A stretch of DNA of 64,000 nt, taken from Desulfotruncus arcticus DSM 17038. Lineage in GTDB: Bacteria; Bacillota; Desulfotomaculia; Desulfotomaculales; Desulfallaceae. The stretch lies in the NCBI RefSeq assembly GCF_900113335.1, contig NZ_FOOX01000001.1:248001-312000 (forward strand), written 5' to 3'. Below, piece by piece: positions 1 through 9,078 of this stretch (position 1 is the stretch's first letter; every line of letters begins with the position of its first letter). Position numbers and translations under genes: made by a program. The notes under the pieces are model-generated. The model made no database searches, was not told the origin of the DNA, and saw only the letters and a list, made by a program, of their open reading frames with translations.

Positions 1-115
1 AGGTAATTTACCTGTGGGACTGCATCTGATGGGTAAGCCATTTGGAGAGGAAGATATTCTTCGCGCAGCCTATGCGTTTGAACAAAATACTGACCATCAC
101 CTCAAATTTCCATAA
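1..115 (+). CDS. gatA: Aspartyl/glutamyl-tRNA amidotransferase subunit A, C-terminal end (partial)
   Basis: The window opens inside a reading frame (codons from position 2) that ends at a TAA at 113-115. The 37 visible residues include [20 protein letters not shown], which matches the C-terminus of GatA, the amidase subunit that frees ammonia from glutamine for Asp-tRNA(Asn)/Glu-tRNA(Gln) amidation. gatB follows 94 bp later, as in the usual gatCAB operon. The start and the catalytic Ser-Lys region lie outside the window. Confidence 0.85.
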   Translation, partial: GNLPVGLHLMGKPFGEEDILRAAYAFEQNTDHHLKFP

Positions 116-120
116 AAAAA

Positions 121-172
121 CGCGCGTTTTAATACTTTAATCCTTAGCTCTTGCCATATATATGGCAAGATA
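121..172. repeat. Intergenic palindromic repeat, family R2, copy 1 (inverted orientation)
   Basis: This holds a perfect 20-nt palindrome at 150-169 (arms CTTGCCATAT / ATATGGCAAG) preceded by GCGCG-TTTTAATACTTTAATCCTTAG. The same string occurs in reverse complement at 3368-3420, and a diverged copy lies at 16210-16301. It fills the gatA-gatB gap, so an ATG at 162 in frame with gatB falls inside the repeat and is unlikely to be the start. Confidence 0.75.
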
Positions 173-209
173 CTTTTCCCAAAGTGGTGCAAAACGGGAG
201 GTGCATAAA

Positions 210-1652
210 TTGTCTCAATACGAGGCTGTTATCGGCCTGGAAGTACACGTTGAATTAAAAACCAACACTAAAATATTTTGCAATTCCAGTACGGAATTCG
301 GAGCCGATCCCAATCATCATATCTGCCCGGTGTGTCTCGGTTTGCCCGGTGTTTTACCGGTGGTTAATAAAAAGGTTGTAGAGTATGCGATAAAGGCAGG
401 TCTGGCCTTAAACTGCAAAATTGCTTCATTTTCTAAGTTTGACAGAAAAAATTACTATTATCCTGATTTGCCCAAAAACTATCAAATATCTCAGTATGAC
501 CTGCCTATTGCGGAGCATGGATATTTGGAAGTTAATGTGGGTGGTCAAGAAAAAAGAATTGGGATAACCCGGGTTCATATGGAAGAGGATGCGGGTAAAC
601 TGGTGCATCAGGGGACAATTGCCACAACACCTTTCTCGTTGGTGGATTATAACCGCACCGGAGTACCGTTGATTGAAATAGTATCTGAGCCCGATATGCG
701 CAGTGCGGAAGAAGCTATTGCTTATTTGGAAAAGTTAAAGGCTATTATCCAATATACCGGGGTAAGCGACTGTAAGATGCAGGAAGGTTCGTTACGCTGT
801 GACGCCAACATATCAGTGCGCCCGGTAGGACAGAAAGAACTTGGCACCAAGACGGAATTGAAAAATATGAACTCATTTAAGGCGCTGCATAAGGCAGTGG
901 CTTACGAAATAGAGCGGCAGATAGAGGTACTGGAAGACGGTGGCGAAATAACCCAGGAAACGAGGACCTGGGACGAAGCCAGGGGGGTTACCCTGACCAT
1001 GCGCAGCAAAGAGGAAGCCCATGACTACAGGTATTTCCCTGATCCCGACCTGGTGCCGCTGGTTATTTCACAAGAATGGGTTAAAGAAATTCAAAACGGG
1101 ATTCCGGAATTACCCGACCAACGCAAAGAACGTTTCACCCGTGAATTAGGTCTCCCTGATTATGATGCAATGGTGTTAACATCAACCAAGGAACTGGCTG
1201 ATTTTTATGAGCAATGCGTGGAGCTGTATAATAACCCCAAAGCTATAAGCAACTGGATCATGGGCGACATGCTAAAAATGATGAACGCCAGCGGTCTGGA
1301 AATAACGGATGTGCGCTTTAAGCCTGAACAATTGGCCAAACTGCTGCAGCTGATGGATAAAGGAACTATTAGCGGTAAAATTGCTAAAAACGTTTTTGAA
1401 GAGATGTTTAATTCAGGTAAAGATCCGGAAGCAATCGTTAAGGAAAAAGGGTTGGTTCAGATTAGTGACGAGGGCCTGATTGAAAAAGTGGCGCAGCAAG
1501 TCATTGAAGCTAATCCCAAGTCTGTTGAAGACTATAAAAACGGCAAAAAACAGGCCATTGGGTTCCTGGTCGGTCAGGTAATGAAAGCGACCAAAGGGAA
1601 AGCCAATCCCGGCATCGTTAATAAAATGCTTACAGATTTGCTGGATAAGTAA
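210..1652 (+). CDS. gatB: Aspartyl/glutamyl-tRNA amidotransferase subunit B
   Basis: GatB binds the misacylated tRNA and, with GatA and GatC, converts Glu-tRNA(Gln) to Gln-tRNA(Gln) and/or Asp-tRNA(Asn) to Asn-tRNA(Asn) in the cytoplasm. The protein opens with [14 protein letters not shown] and contains FCNCSTEFGA-like and [12 protein letters not shown] segments of the GatB catalytic core, with a YqeY-like tail domain in roughly the last 150 residues. I place the start at TTG 210 because GGGAGGTG (196-203) lies 6 nt upstream; the in-frame ATG at 162 has no ribosome site and lies in a repeat. Length of about 480 residues is normal for GatB. It follows gatA directly and ends before a strong terminator, so it is probably the last gene of gatCAB. 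Confidence 0.95.
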   Translation: MSQYEAVIGLEVHVELKTNTKIFCNSSTEFGADPNHHICPVCLGLPGVLPVVNKKVVEYAIKAGLALNCKIASFSKFDRKNYYYPDLPKNYQISQYDLPIAEHGYLEVNVGGQEKRIGITRVHMEEDAGKLVHQGTIATTPFSLVDYNRTGVPLIEIVSEPDMRSAEEAIAYLEKLKAIIQYTGVSDCKMQEGSLRCDANISVRPVGQKELGTKTELKNMNSFKALHKAVAYEIERQIEVLEDGGEITQETRTWDEARGVTLTMRSKEEAHDYRYFPDPDLVPLVISQEWVKEIQNGIPELPDQRKERFTRELGLPDYDAMVLTSTKELADFYEQCVELYNNPKAISNWIMGDMLKMMNASGLEITDVRFKPEQLAKLLQLMDKGTISGKIAKNVFEEMFNSGKDPEAIVKEKGLVQISDEGLIEKVAQQVIEANPKSVEDYKNGKKQAIGFLVGQVMKATKGKANPGIVNKMLTDLLDK

Positions 1653-1657
1653 AAAAG

Positions 1658-1750
1658 CAGGAGTCAGAAGACAGAAGTCAGGAGTCAGAATGAGAGAACA
1701 GGCGAAAACATTTTCTCGGGGCATTGAATTCTGTCTACCTGAATAGTAAT
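1658..1750. repeat. GAGTCAG-type intergenic repeat, family R1, copy 1
   Basis: Direct copies of AGGAGTCAGA and AGAAGTCAGG are followed about 60 bp later by a partly complementary arm (GAATTCTGTCTACCTGAATA). Five further copies occur at 2003, 4008, 16052, 16956 and 23683. This copy lies between the gatB stop and its terminator. Confidence 0.7.
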
Positions 1751-1764
1751 GATTTCTAAATTAT

Positions 1765-1802
1765 AACGCCGGGAAAAGGGTTTTCTTTGTACCGGCGTTT
1801 TT
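1765..1802 (+). terminator. Rho-independent terminator after gatB
   Basis: An 8-bp stem AACGCCGG / CCGGCGTT (1765-1772 with 1792-1799) closes a 19-nt loop and runs into TTTTT. Confidence 0.8.
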
Positions 1803-2002
1803 ATGCATTTGGGGGGATCTGGAAATATAGGAACGCTTAACTCCGTTATTACCCATGTATACAGCATTATGCAGGTAAAAAGCTTTTCACATTTCTCCTG
1901 ATGTGATAAAATTAAGTTTAAGTTTTGATCGAGTGTTTACATAAATATACTAATAATATTAATATTATTTACTATTCAGGTAGTCAGAATTACTAATTGT
2001 CA

Positions 2003-2101
2003 TTCAGGAGTCAGTAGGACTTTATTTTATTCCTCCTTTATGGTTTTAAACCCTTGAATTACACTTAAAAATTATTCTGACTTCTGACTCCTAAATAGTT
2101 A
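2003..2101. repeat. GAGTCAG-type intergenic repeat, family R1, copy 2
   Basis: The left arm is TCAGGAGTCAGTAGGACTTT and the right arm TTCTGACTTCTGACTCCTAA, inverted relative to each other. It sits about 40 bp before the homocitrate synthase start. The rest of the 1803-2143 gap is AT-rich (about 1900-1990) with no other recognisable signal. Confidence 0.7.
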
Positions 2102-2143
2102 CTAATATGATTAATTATCTAGAAAGAAAGGCAGGAAAATTAC

Positions 2144-3304
2144 ATGCTATACGAAAGGCTTAACTTACCCGTTAAAGACATTTACATTGTGGATACAACG
2201 CTGCGCGATGGAGAACAAACAGCCGGTGTTGTGTTTGCGAACAGGGAAAAAGTAAGAATTGCCAGGTTTCTTGATGAAATGGGTGTTCATCAGATAGAAG
2301 CAGGGGTTCCGGTAATGGGTGGGGATGAAAAGGAAGCTATTAAAAAGATCTGTAACTCTGGCCTTAAAGCCAGCATTATGGGCTGGAACCGTCCCGTGAT
2401 CAGAGATATTGAGCAATCACTGGAATGCGGTGTGGATGCAGTTGCTATATCAATATCCACCTCGGATATTCACATTAAACATAAACTGAGAACAAGCCGG
2501 GAATGGGTGCTGGAGCATATGGTCCAGGCGGTTGAGTTTGCGAAAAAAGAGGGTATGTATATTTCCGTTAACGCAGAGGACGCCTCCCGGACTGATTCGG
2601 ATTTTTTGATTCAGTTTGCCCAGGCTGCCAAGGAAGCAGGAGCCAACCGCCTGCGTTATTGCGACACTGTCGGTATTTTAGAACCGTTTAAAACCTATGA
2701 AAATATCAAGAAAATCAAAGAAGGTGTTGACATAGATGTTGAGATGCACACCCATAACGATTTCGGCATGGCCACAGCAAATGCCATAGCAGGCGTTATG
2801 GCCGGAGCCAGCTGGATTGGGGTAACGGTTATGGGTTTGGGTGAGCGTGCCGGCAACTCGGCTCTGGAAGAAGTTGTCATGGCTTTAAAGCACCTTTTTA
2901 AACTTGACCTTGGTTTTAAAACTGAGATTTTCAGAGAAGTGGCTGAATATGTTTCACGCGCATCCGGTCGTGAATTGCCTGCCTGGAAGGCCATTGTGGG
3001 ATCAAATATGTTTGCCCACGAATCAGGCATCCACGCTGACGGCGCATTGAAAAATCCTAAAACCTACGAGGCTTTTCTACCGGAAGAGGTTGGTTTGGAA
3101 AGGCAAATCGTGGTGGGCAAACACTCCGGAACTGCAGCGCTTAAAGCAAAATACGCGGAATACGGCATCCGCCTGACTGAACACCAGGCAGAGGAATTGT
3201 TGCCCAAAATTCGTTCTTACACAGTTTCCATGAAGCGGCCTTTATTCGATAAAGAGTTAATGTATATTTATGAAGACTATTATGGCGGCACCAAAAGGGA
3301 ATAA
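2144..3304 (+). CDS. nifV: Homocitrate synthase (NifV type)
   Basis: This enzyme condenses acetyl-CoA with 2-oxoglutarate to homocitrate, the organic ligand of the nitrogenase FeMo cofactor. It is a 386-residue DRE-TIM metallolyase: DTTLRDGEQTAGVVF near residue 17 carries the metal and acid/base residues, HTHNDFGMATAN near 203 the metal histidines, then GERAGN, and HESGIHADG plus GKHSGTAALK in the C-terminal region. Length and the lack of a LeuA regulatory domain fit NifV better than isopropylmalate synthase. The start ATG has a weak site (AGGCAGGA). No nif genes are in view; AksA-like or lysine-type roles remain possible. It stands alone between repeats and a terminator. Confidence 0.85.
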   Translation: MLYERLNLPVKDIYIVDTTLRDGEQTAGVVFANREKVRIARFLDEMGVHQIEAGVPVMGGDEKEAIKKICNSGLKASIMGWNRPVIRDIEQSLECGVDAVAISISTSDIHIKHKLRTSREWVLEHMVQAVEFAKKEGMYISVNAEDASRTDSDFLIQFAQAAKEAGANRLRYCDTVGILEPFKTYENIKKIKEGVDIDVEMHTHNDFGMATANAIAGVMAGASWIGVTVMGLGERAGNSALEEVVMALKHLFKLDLGFKTEIFREVAEYVSRASGRELPAWKAIVGSNMFAHESGIHADGALKNPKTYEAFLPEEVGLERQIVVGKHSGTAALKAKYAEYGIRLTEHQAEELLPKIRSYTVSMKRPLFDKELMYIYEDYYGGTKRE

Positions 3305-3325
3305 AAATACCAAAGATTAGCTTTT

Positions 3326-3354
3326 AAAGCACCCCATCATGGGTGCTTTTTTTT
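3326..3354 (+). terminator. Rho-independent terminator after the homocitrate synthase gene
   Basis: A perfect 9-bp stem AAAGCACCC / GGGTGCTTT (3326-3334 with 3341-3349) with loop CATCAT is followed by a run of T. Confidence 0.9.
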
Positions 3355-3367
3355 CTTATAAAATATA

Positions 3368-3449
3368 TCTGGCCATATTTATGGCCAGAACTAAGGATTA
3401 AAGTATAAAAAACGCGCGCTAAGGGAACTGATTGAGCGCGCTTTTTTTT
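3368..3449. repeat. Palindromic repeat family R2, copy 2, with terminator-like end
   Basis: TCTGGCCAT / ATGGCCAGA form a perfect 9-bp inverted repeat (3368-3376, 3381-3389). AACTAAGGATTAAAGTATAA follows, then a second hairpin GCGCGCT / AGCGCGC (3414-3420, 3435-3441) with eight T. The first part is the reverse complement of positions 121-172 and the whole layout recurs at 16210-16301. Confidence 0.75.
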
Positions 3450-3513
3450 CGTATAAAACATTGCTTTAATTAAGATAATACAAACGTAAAGAATAAAACT
3501 CGGAGGCGATAAA

Positions 3514-3885
3514 ATGGTTAACCCCACCAATTTCGGTACCGGAGAATATAAATTAAAAGCAATGCATGATGCCAGATATCCCGGAGGTGTAGTGGTTGAT
3601 CCCACCCCGATTACGACGGGTGAAGAAATAACTGTACTGTATGATGGACTGTTGGATGCCAGTGGGGCAACCCAGATATTTTTACATGTGGGTTATGGCA
3701 ACGCCAGGGAATGGAGAAGTGTTGGCACCATGCGGATGTCCCGTACGGGCTGGGGTTGGGTGAAAACACTGGAAATTCCGGACGAGGATAGGTTTAACTT
3801 CTGTTTTCACGACGGTTACGGCAATTGGGACAATAACAACGGAATCAACTGGAGCTTTGAAATTCATAATGGCAGGCGCCACTAA
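3514..3885 (+). CDS. Carbohydrate-binding protein, CBM25/CBM53-like
   Basis: This 123-residue protein has no signal peptide and no catalytic domain. Residues 27-118 look like a single family 25/53 starch-binding module: ITVLYDGLL, IFLHVGYGN, then WGWVKTLEIP, FNFCFHDGYGNWDNNNG and WSFEI, with the aromatic residues expected for alpha-glucan binding. GGAGGCG lies 7 nt before the ATG. It is followed by a terminator, then by a glucan-type glycosyltransferase, and a DUF4912 protein and a GH57 branching enzyme lie 6-7 kb away, so binding of intracellular storage glucan is a reasonable inference. Free-standing CBM proteins of this size are known from related Clostridia. Confidence 0.75.
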   Translation: MVNPTNFGTGEYKLKAMHDARYPGGVVVDPTPITTGEEITVLYDGLLDASGATQIFLHVGYGNAREWRSVGTMRMSRTGWGWVKTLEIPDEDRFNFCFHDGYGNWDNNNGINWSFEIHNGRRH

Positions 3886-3901
3886 AGCAGAATATGTAAC
3901 G

Positions 3902-3935
3902 AAAATCCTGCCGGTTTTAACGGCAGGGTTTTTGT
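3902..3935 (+). terminator. Rho-independent terminator after the CBM gene
   Basis: The stem CCTGCCG / CGGCAGG (3907-3913, 3921-3927), extended by A-T pairs, is followed by a T-rich tract. Confidence 0.85.
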
Positions 3936-4007
3936 TTTTATCGTTTGGCCAAAACTTTTAATAAATTAGCTTGATTTTACATAAAATATAAATGCTGTCA
4001 TAAATAT

Positions 4008-4092
4008 CAGGAGTCAGGAGTTAGAATTCAGTAGTCAGAATGAAAGAAACGCTTTAGGCATTCTGACTACTGACTCCTGACTTCTGAATACT
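4008..4092. repeat. GAGTCAG-type intergenic repeat, family R1, copy 3
   Basis: This is the clearest copy. AGTAGTCAGAATG (left) and CATTCTGACTACT (right) pair perfectly over 13 bp, flanked by more GGAGTCAG / CTGACTCC units, so the copy could fold as one long hairpin. It ends just before the ribosome site of the glycosyltransferase. Confidence 0.75.
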
Positions 4093-4110
4093 TAAACAAG
4101 GAGGATGGTA

Positions 4111-5352
4111 ATGCGAGTTGCAATGTTTTCGTGGGAATTTCCCCCCAAAAGCGTCGGTGGCCTCGCCCAGCATGTTTTTGATCTCACCCGCGCTCTTATC
4201 GACCAGGGGGTGGAAATCCACCTTTTTACGCTGGGAGAGCCCGGGTTGCCGGAATACGAAAGAGTTAACGGTGTTTTTGTATACAGAGTTATCCCCTATA
4301 ACGTTTCTTCCCCGGATTTTACCACCTGGGTGTCGCAGCTTAACGTAGCTATGTTGGAAAAAGCAATACCGGTATTTAGTGAAAGCAATGACTTTCAGGT
4401 CCTGCATGCGCATGACTGGCTTGTTGCTTATGCGGTGAGAGCCTTAAAACACGCCTATCGTATACCAATGATTGCAACTATTCATGCCACCGAGTACGGT
4501 AGAAATTATGGCCTGCATAATAACACCCAAAGACATATTAGTGATGTGGAATGGTGGCTGTGTTACGAGGCGTGGCGTGTTATCTGCTGCAGCCACTACA
4601 TGGAAGGTGAACTTAAATATGTTTTTCAAGTTCCCGATGACAAACTTGAAATTATACCCAATGGAGTAGATGCCAATAATTTTATCCAGAAAAATAATAA
4701 TATCTCCCGTAACAATTATGCCGCACAAGACGAAAAAATTGTCTTTTATGTTGGCAGGCTGGTCAGGGAAAAAGGAGTACAAGTGCTCCTGGATGCAATT
4801 CCAATGATTTTAAAGCAGGTCCCTGATATTAAATTTGTTATTTCGGGAAAAGGGCCTCATCAGGGTGAGCTGCAAAGCCAGGCTACCCGGCTGGGAATTT
4901 CCAATAAAATTTATTTTACAGGTTACATAGATGAATATACTCGTAATACACTTTACAGTTGGTCGGATGTAGCAGTATTCCCCAGTTTGTATGAGCCGTT
5001 TGGCATAGTGGCGCTGGAAGCAATGGCGGCGAAGACGCCGGTGGTTGTTTCTGATACAGGTGGCCTCAGCGAAATAGTTCGGCACAACTATGACGGCTTA
5101 AAGGCATATCCCGGCAATCCAAGCTCGCTGGCGGATATGATCCTGTTAATCTTAAAAAATCCACAACAGGCCCAGCAGTTGCAAAACAACGCTTATCAAA
5201 AAGTGAAGCAAAAATTTAACTGGCAGGACATCGCAGTCAAGACCAGCGAGATATATAAAACGGTCTGGGATGAACATTTAAGCACCAGGTGGAATTCCCG
5301 CCAGCGCGGTTTTATGGAACGTTTCTCCAAGGTATTTGGTAAATATTCTTAG
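4111..5352 (+). CDS. GT4-family glycosyltransferase, glycogen synthase-like
   Basis: A two-domain GT-B retaining glycosyltransferase of about 413 residues. The N-terminal domain starts MRVAMFSWEFPPKSVGGLAQ, the signature of glycogen/starch synthase-like GT4 enzymes, with HAHDWLVAYA near residue 95. The C-terminal domain has FYVGRLVREKGVQVLLDA and the E-x7-E region YEPFGIVALEAMA that binds the nucleotide sugar. AAGGAGG ends 6 nt before ATG 4111; the ATG at 4105 abuts the site and is rejected. The next gene, a sugar nucleotidyltransferase, begins 18 bp later, so the two are co-transcribed. Likely role: elongation of an alpha-glucan or synthesis of a related glycan; the exact acceptor cannot be read. 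Confidence 0.85.
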   Translation: MRVAMFSWEFPPKSVGGLAQHVFDLTRALIDQGVEIHLFTLGEPGLPEYERVNGVFVYRVIPYNVSSPDFTTWVSQLNVAMLEKAIPVFSESNDFQVLHAHDWLVAYAVRALKHAYRIPMIATIHATEYGRNYGLHNNTQRHISDVEWWLCYEAWRVICCSHYMEGELKYVFQVPDDKLEIIPNGVDANNFIQKNNNISRNNYAAQDEKIVFYVGRLVREKGVQVLLDAIPMILKQVPDIKFVISGKGPHQGELQSQATRLGISNKIYFTGYIDEYTRNTLYSWSDVAVFPSLYEPFGIVALEAMAAKTPVVVSDTGGLSEIVRHNYDGLKAYPGNPSSLADMILLILKNPQQAQQLQNNAYQKVKQKFNWQDIAVKTSEIYKTVWDEHLSTRWNSRQRGFMERFSKVFGKYS

Positions 5353-5370
5353 ATCAAGGAGGGGTATAGT

Positions 5371-7869
5371 TTGAAGGCTATAATTATGGCGGGTGGTGAA
5401 GGGTCCCGTTTAAGACCATTGACCTGCGGTTTGCCCAAACCAATGGTTCCCATAATGAACCGGCCGATTATGACCTATATTGCTGATCTGCTCAATACCC
5501 ATGGCTTTAGCGATATTGGGGTAACTTTGCAATACATGCCTGAGGAAATTCGCAACTATTTTGGCAACGGTAGCGAATTTAATGCTAATATGCAATATTT
5601 TATAGAGGAAACTCCGCTTGGCACGGCTGGAAGCGTTAAAAACGCAGAAAAATTTTTGGATAGCCCGTTTATTGTTATCAGTGGTGACGCCTTAACGGAT
5701 TTTGATTTAGCCAAGGCGGTGTCATTTCATAGAGAGAAAGGTTCCATTGCCACGCTGGTTTTAACCAGAGTAAGCTGCCCCCTGGAATATGGAGTAGTGA
5801 TTACCGGTCGGGACGGCAGCATAACTCAGTTTCTGGAAAAACCCAGCTGGGGTGAAGTTTTTAGCGATACAGTCAACACCGGCATTTACATTCTGGAGCC
5901 GGAGGTGTTGGATTATATACCACCAAACACTAAATTTGATTTTAGTAAAGACTTATTTCCTCTGCTGCTGGAAATGGGTAAACCGATGTATGGTGTGGTG
6001 CTGTCCGGTTATTGGTGTGATATCGGTGATCTAAGACAATATGTGCAGGCACATTATGATTTTCTTTCAGGTTCAATTAATTTAAAAATACACGCTGAAG
6101 AACAGCTGCCTGGTGTTTTCGTTGAGCGCGGGGTTAAAATAGACGCTACCGCCCAAATTAACGGGCCTGTTTTTATCGGTGAGGCAGTTAATATTGGTAA
6201 AAACGTAAGGATCGATCAATTTACATCCATTGGATCGGGTACTTTGATCCAGGAAGGTTCATCAATTAAGAGAAGTGTGCTTTGGAATAATAATTTTATT
6301 GCCCCCGGGGTTAGTTTGCGGGGTTGCGTTCTGGGCAGCAGGGTGCAGGTTCAGGCCGGCAGTAATATCTATGAGGGGGCGGTCATTGGCAGTGATTCGG
6401 TAATCAGGGAAAGGTGTGTCATTAACCCTGATGTTAAATTGTGGCCGCATAAGGTGGTGGAAACCGGGTCCACTGTCCGGGAAAGCATGATTTGGGGTAA
6501 TCGTGTACCCAGACGAATATTCGGAATTGAAGGCATAACCGGCATGCTGAATGTTGAAATTACACCTGAATTTGCTTCCCGCGTAGCGGCGGCTTATGCA
6601 TCAACACTTGGTGAAGGAGCCAGGGTATGCGTTAGCAGTGATATTTACACTCCTTCCAGGATGATCAAGGACGCTATCACCTGTGGCTTAATGTCTGCCG
6701 GAATAGATGTATTAAACATAAGTGAAGGGATTACTCCAATGCACCGCTTTGCTATGCAAAAGTATGGCTGCGATGGTGGCGTGCATGTTCGGATATCACC
6801 AAGAAGACCGGAGCGGATCAATATTTTATTTACCAATAGCCAGGGGGGGAATATATCCCGCAGCCAGGAACGAAAAATTGAAAACCTCCTGGCCAGAGAA
6901 GACTTCAAGCGTGCAGATTTTTCAACCATACGTGAAGCTAAACCAGTTCCTGATGTACCCATAGAATATATTAAATCGCTTTTGCGGAAAGTGGATATTC
7001 ATTCAATCAGAAAAGCAAGACTTAGCATAGCAGCTATTTATGACAGAAATAATTCCGGAAGATTTTTGGAGCCGCTATGTAATGAATTAAATGTTGCCCT
7101 GGAGCAAATTGAAGTGGAGCAGCCATTGGAATTCCCATTGAATTGGAGCAATTACAGGCTAATGGCTGAAAAAGTTGCAACAATAGTAATTGAAAAAGGG
7201 CATTCCATGGGGATAATTTTGGACTCGGGCGGAGATTACATGGTATTAATTGATAACCTGGGGCGGATTATCCAGGAAGATCTTTTAGTGGCACTTTCAG
7301 CATTGACGGTTATGCATTCCCGGGGCGGGTCGGTTGTGGTTCCTGTAACCGCACCTCGTGCTATTGACATTCTTGCCAGTAAATATGATGTTCGGGTTGT
7401 TAGAACTAAAACAGCAGTTCAGGATTTTTATGATAAGTTAATCCAAGAGGATAACCTGTCCATTAGTGATTCAGAGGGTCATATCTCCCAATCAATGATT
7501 CACTTTGATGCACTGGCTGCAATAATTAACATTTTCGAATACCTGATATGGGAGCAAGCTAACCTTTCTGAAACAGTGGATAAGATTCCGTCGTTTTTTA
7601 TGGAAAAGAAAGAAACAGGCGTACCCTGGGAGGCAAAAGGCACTGTAATTCGCAGTTTAATCGAGGAAATGCCCGAAGAGAAGATGGAACTGCAGGACGG
7701 GGTAAAAGTTTACCACCGGAACGGATGGGCTCTGGTGCTGCCGGACCCTGAGGAGCCGGTATGTCGTGTCTTTAGTGAAGGCAGCACGATGGAGATAGCT
7801 GAATCCCTAGCTGACTTTTACATTGATAAAATACAGAAGATAATAGACCCTGCCAAAAAAACAGGATAA
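5371..7869 (+). CDS. Sugar-1-phosphate nucleotidyltransferase / phosphohexomutase-like fusion
   Basis: An 832-residue fusion. Residues 1-235 are an NTP-transferase domain with the [13 protein letters not shown] pyrophosphorylase loop and PKPMVPI. Residues 245-375 hold hexapeptide repeats of a left-handed beta helix. Residues 390-830 resemble the alpha-D-phosphohexomutase superfamily. The mutase part looks degenerate: the phosphoserine loop reads VRISPRRPE near residue 476 instead of TASHNP, and the metal loop reads DSGGDY near 618 instead of DGDxDR. Such fusions are often annotated as mannose-1-phosphate guanylyltransferase. TTG start, GGAGGGG 7 nt upstream. Downstream of the GT4 gene, so probably it supplies or senses its nucleotide sugar. 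Confidence 0.8.
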   Translation: MKAIIMAGGEGSRLRPLTCGLPKPMVPIMNRPIMTYIADLLNTHGFSDIGVTLQYMPEEIRNYFGNGSEFNANMQYFIEETPLGTAGSVKNAEKFLDSPFIVISGDALTDFDLAKAVSFHREKGSIATLVLTRVSCPLEYGVVITGRDGSITQFLEKPSWGEVFSDTVNTGIYILEPEVLDYIPPNTKFDFSKDLFPLLLEMGKPMYGVVLSGYWCDIGDLRQYVQAHYDFLSGSINLKIHAEEQLPGVFVERGVKIDATAQINGPVFIGEAVNIGKNVRIDQFTSIGSGTLIQEGSSIKRSVLWNNNFIAPGVSLRGCVLGSRVQVQAGSNIYEGAVIGSDSVIRERCVINPDVKLWPHKVVETGSTVRESMIWGNRVPRRIFGIEGITGMLNVEITPEFASRVAAAYASTLGEGARVCVSSDIYTPSRMIKDAITCGLMSAGIDVLNISEGITPMHRFAMQKYGCDGGVHVRISPRRPERINILFTNSQGGNISRSQERKIENLLAREDFKRADFSTIREAKPVPDVPIEYIKSLLRKVDIHSIRKARLSIAAIYDRNNSGRFLEPLCNELNVALEQIEVEQPLEFPLNWSNYRLMAEKVATIVIEKGHSMGIILDSGGDYMVLIDNLGRIIQEDLLVALSALTVMHSRGGSVVVPVTAPRAIDILASKYDVRVVRTKTAVQDFYDKLIQEDNLSISDSEGHISQSMIHFDALAAIINIFEYLIWEQANLSETVDKIPSFFMEKKETGVPWEAKGTVIRSLIEEMPEEKMELQDGVKVYHRNGWALVLPDPEEPVCRVFSEGSTMEIAESLADFYIDKIQKIIDPAKKTG

Positions 7870-7879
7870 TAGGAAAGGG

Positions 7880-8070
7880 GACACACCTCCTCTTGGGGGG
7901 GCGTAACTTCAAGGTCGAAGGTAAGTTCCCAATAAAGTGGGGGCGGACAGCGTCGTCCGCCCCTGCAAAGTGAACTCGTTCAGCTAAAGCTGAACATCGG
8001 GGCTTCAGATGGAGATTCTACCCCACCTGAAGTAAAAATAGGAACTCCCACTTATAGAAGTGGGAGTCTT
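7880..8070 (+). other. Multi-hairpin non-coding segment, possibly the right end of an IS200/IS605-type element
   Basis: At least four stems follow one another: GGGGCGGAC / GTCCGCCCC (7940-7948, 7955-7963), GTTCAGCT / AGCTGAAC (7978-7985, 7988-7995), an imperfect CTTCAG-TGG / CCA-CTGAAG stem (about 8004-8032), and ACTCCCACTT / AAGTGGGAGT (8044-8053, 8058-8067), all perfect except the third. CCTCC / GGGGG near 7886-7900 may form a fifth. The final stem is of the kind seen at subterminal ends of IS200/IS605 elements and their tnpB-associated RNAs, but no transposase is present. It may also end the upstream operon. Confidence 0.4.
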
Positions 8071-8137
8071 CGAATTTGATAAATTAATAACATAATACAT
8101 AAAATAATTTCACTGCGCTGGGAATATTAGTAAAATA

Positions 8138-8755
8138 CTATTTGGCTATTGTGGCAACCGTCTTGGGTTTAATAAGCGGGCCACCCATTGGTATAATGGT
8201 TCTCTCATATACCGTGTTGAGTACCACGCCGGTGGAAGTATAAAGACCGAAAATGCCGGCAATCAAAAGGAAGTTTCCTGAGACAACATGCCATTCATGC
8301 CCGATGACACCCATGTCCATCAAGGCTACCACAGGCACGGCAATATCTAAAGCCAGAACCACTCCAAGAAGACTGAGCGGGGACTTAAAATAGCCCGGAG
8401 TCCAGCATAATAATGCGATAGCTAAAGGAAGCCAGGCCCAGCCATCAATACGGGCATCTATTGCCGGCCAGCCATAAGCTCCGGCTAAATATTTAAAAAT
8501 AAGTTCTGCCCCGGTTGCAAACATAAAAAAGGCTGAGAAGAAGGTGAAAACGTTGCCGCCTAAAACATTGCCATGGTTAAGTTCCATAACGCCAACAATA
8601 ACTTGTACAATAAATCCACCAAGCAGCCAGATGCCTAAAAGGGGTATGCATGAACCTTCAACTTTACCGGTATGAACTGCATAAAATGTAAAACATGCCA
8701 TCGCAAGGGCAACTAAGCCCGCGGGTCCTGGATTTGCAGCGTGTCCTTGAGACAT
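8138..8755 (-). CDS. satP: Acetate/succinate transporter, GPR1/FUN34/YaaH family
   Basis: A 205-residue integral membrane protein with about six hydrophobic segments. The family signature NPGPAGL is at residues 8-14. The family imports acetate (and succinate) as proton symport or channel in the cytoplasmic membrane. The ribosome site AAGGAGG precedes the ATG by 7 nt on the minus strand. It is a single gene between convergent and divergent neighbours. It fits an organism that makes or oxidises acetate; direction of transport cannot be told. Confidence 0.88.
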   Translation of the reverse strand: MSQGHAANPGPAGLVALAMACFTFYAVHTGKVEGSCIPLLGIWLLGGFIVQVIVGVMELNHGNVLGGNVFTFFSAFFMFATGAELIFKYLAGAYGWPAIDARIDGWAWLPLAIALLCWTPGYFKSPLSLLGVVLALDIAVPVVALMDMGVIGHEWHVVSGNFLLIAGIFGLYTSTGVVLNTVYERTIIPMGGPLIKPKTVATIAK

Positions 8756-9011
8756 TAAACAACCTCCTTAGTTTTTATAGTTTAAATTTTCAGAATTTCA
8801 CACCAATTAAATGCGTTACCACCTCCAGTTTTGCAAAAAATATATATTCCCTTTATTCCATGAATAATAACATGCAAAAATCATGCGCACTTCCAATAAG
8901 TAAAAATACTCACTAAAAATGCCGATTACTAAAATTAAAAAAATGTTTATTTAGTACGAATGTTTACACTAGATAGAAAATTTAAAAAAGTAATACTTTT
9001 GAAAACAAAAA
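8756..9011. other. Gene-free AT-rich stretch upstream of satP
   Basis: This is the leader and promoter area of the minus-strand transporter gene. It is very AT-rich. I see the ribosome site at its left edge but no convincing -35/-10 pair, sigma-54 site, repeat or reading frame. Confidence 0.5.
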
Positions 9012-9034
9012 AATAACCCCTTTGGAGGGTTATT
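9005..9034 (-). terminator. Rho-independent terminator after the GH57 gene
   Basis: The stem AATAACCC / GGGTTATT (9012-9019, 9027-9034) is followed on the minus strand by a run of T, 45 bp past the stop of the branching enzyme gene. Confidence 0.85.
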
Positions 9035-9078
9035 AGAAATGTAAATTATCGTATACAGCTGTATATAAAAATTTCCAT

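Noticed and set aside
162-209. ATG 162 as the gatB start
   Set aside because: It lies in a 20-nt palindrome of a repeat family and lacks a ribosome site, whereas TTG 210 has GGGAGGTG at good spacing.
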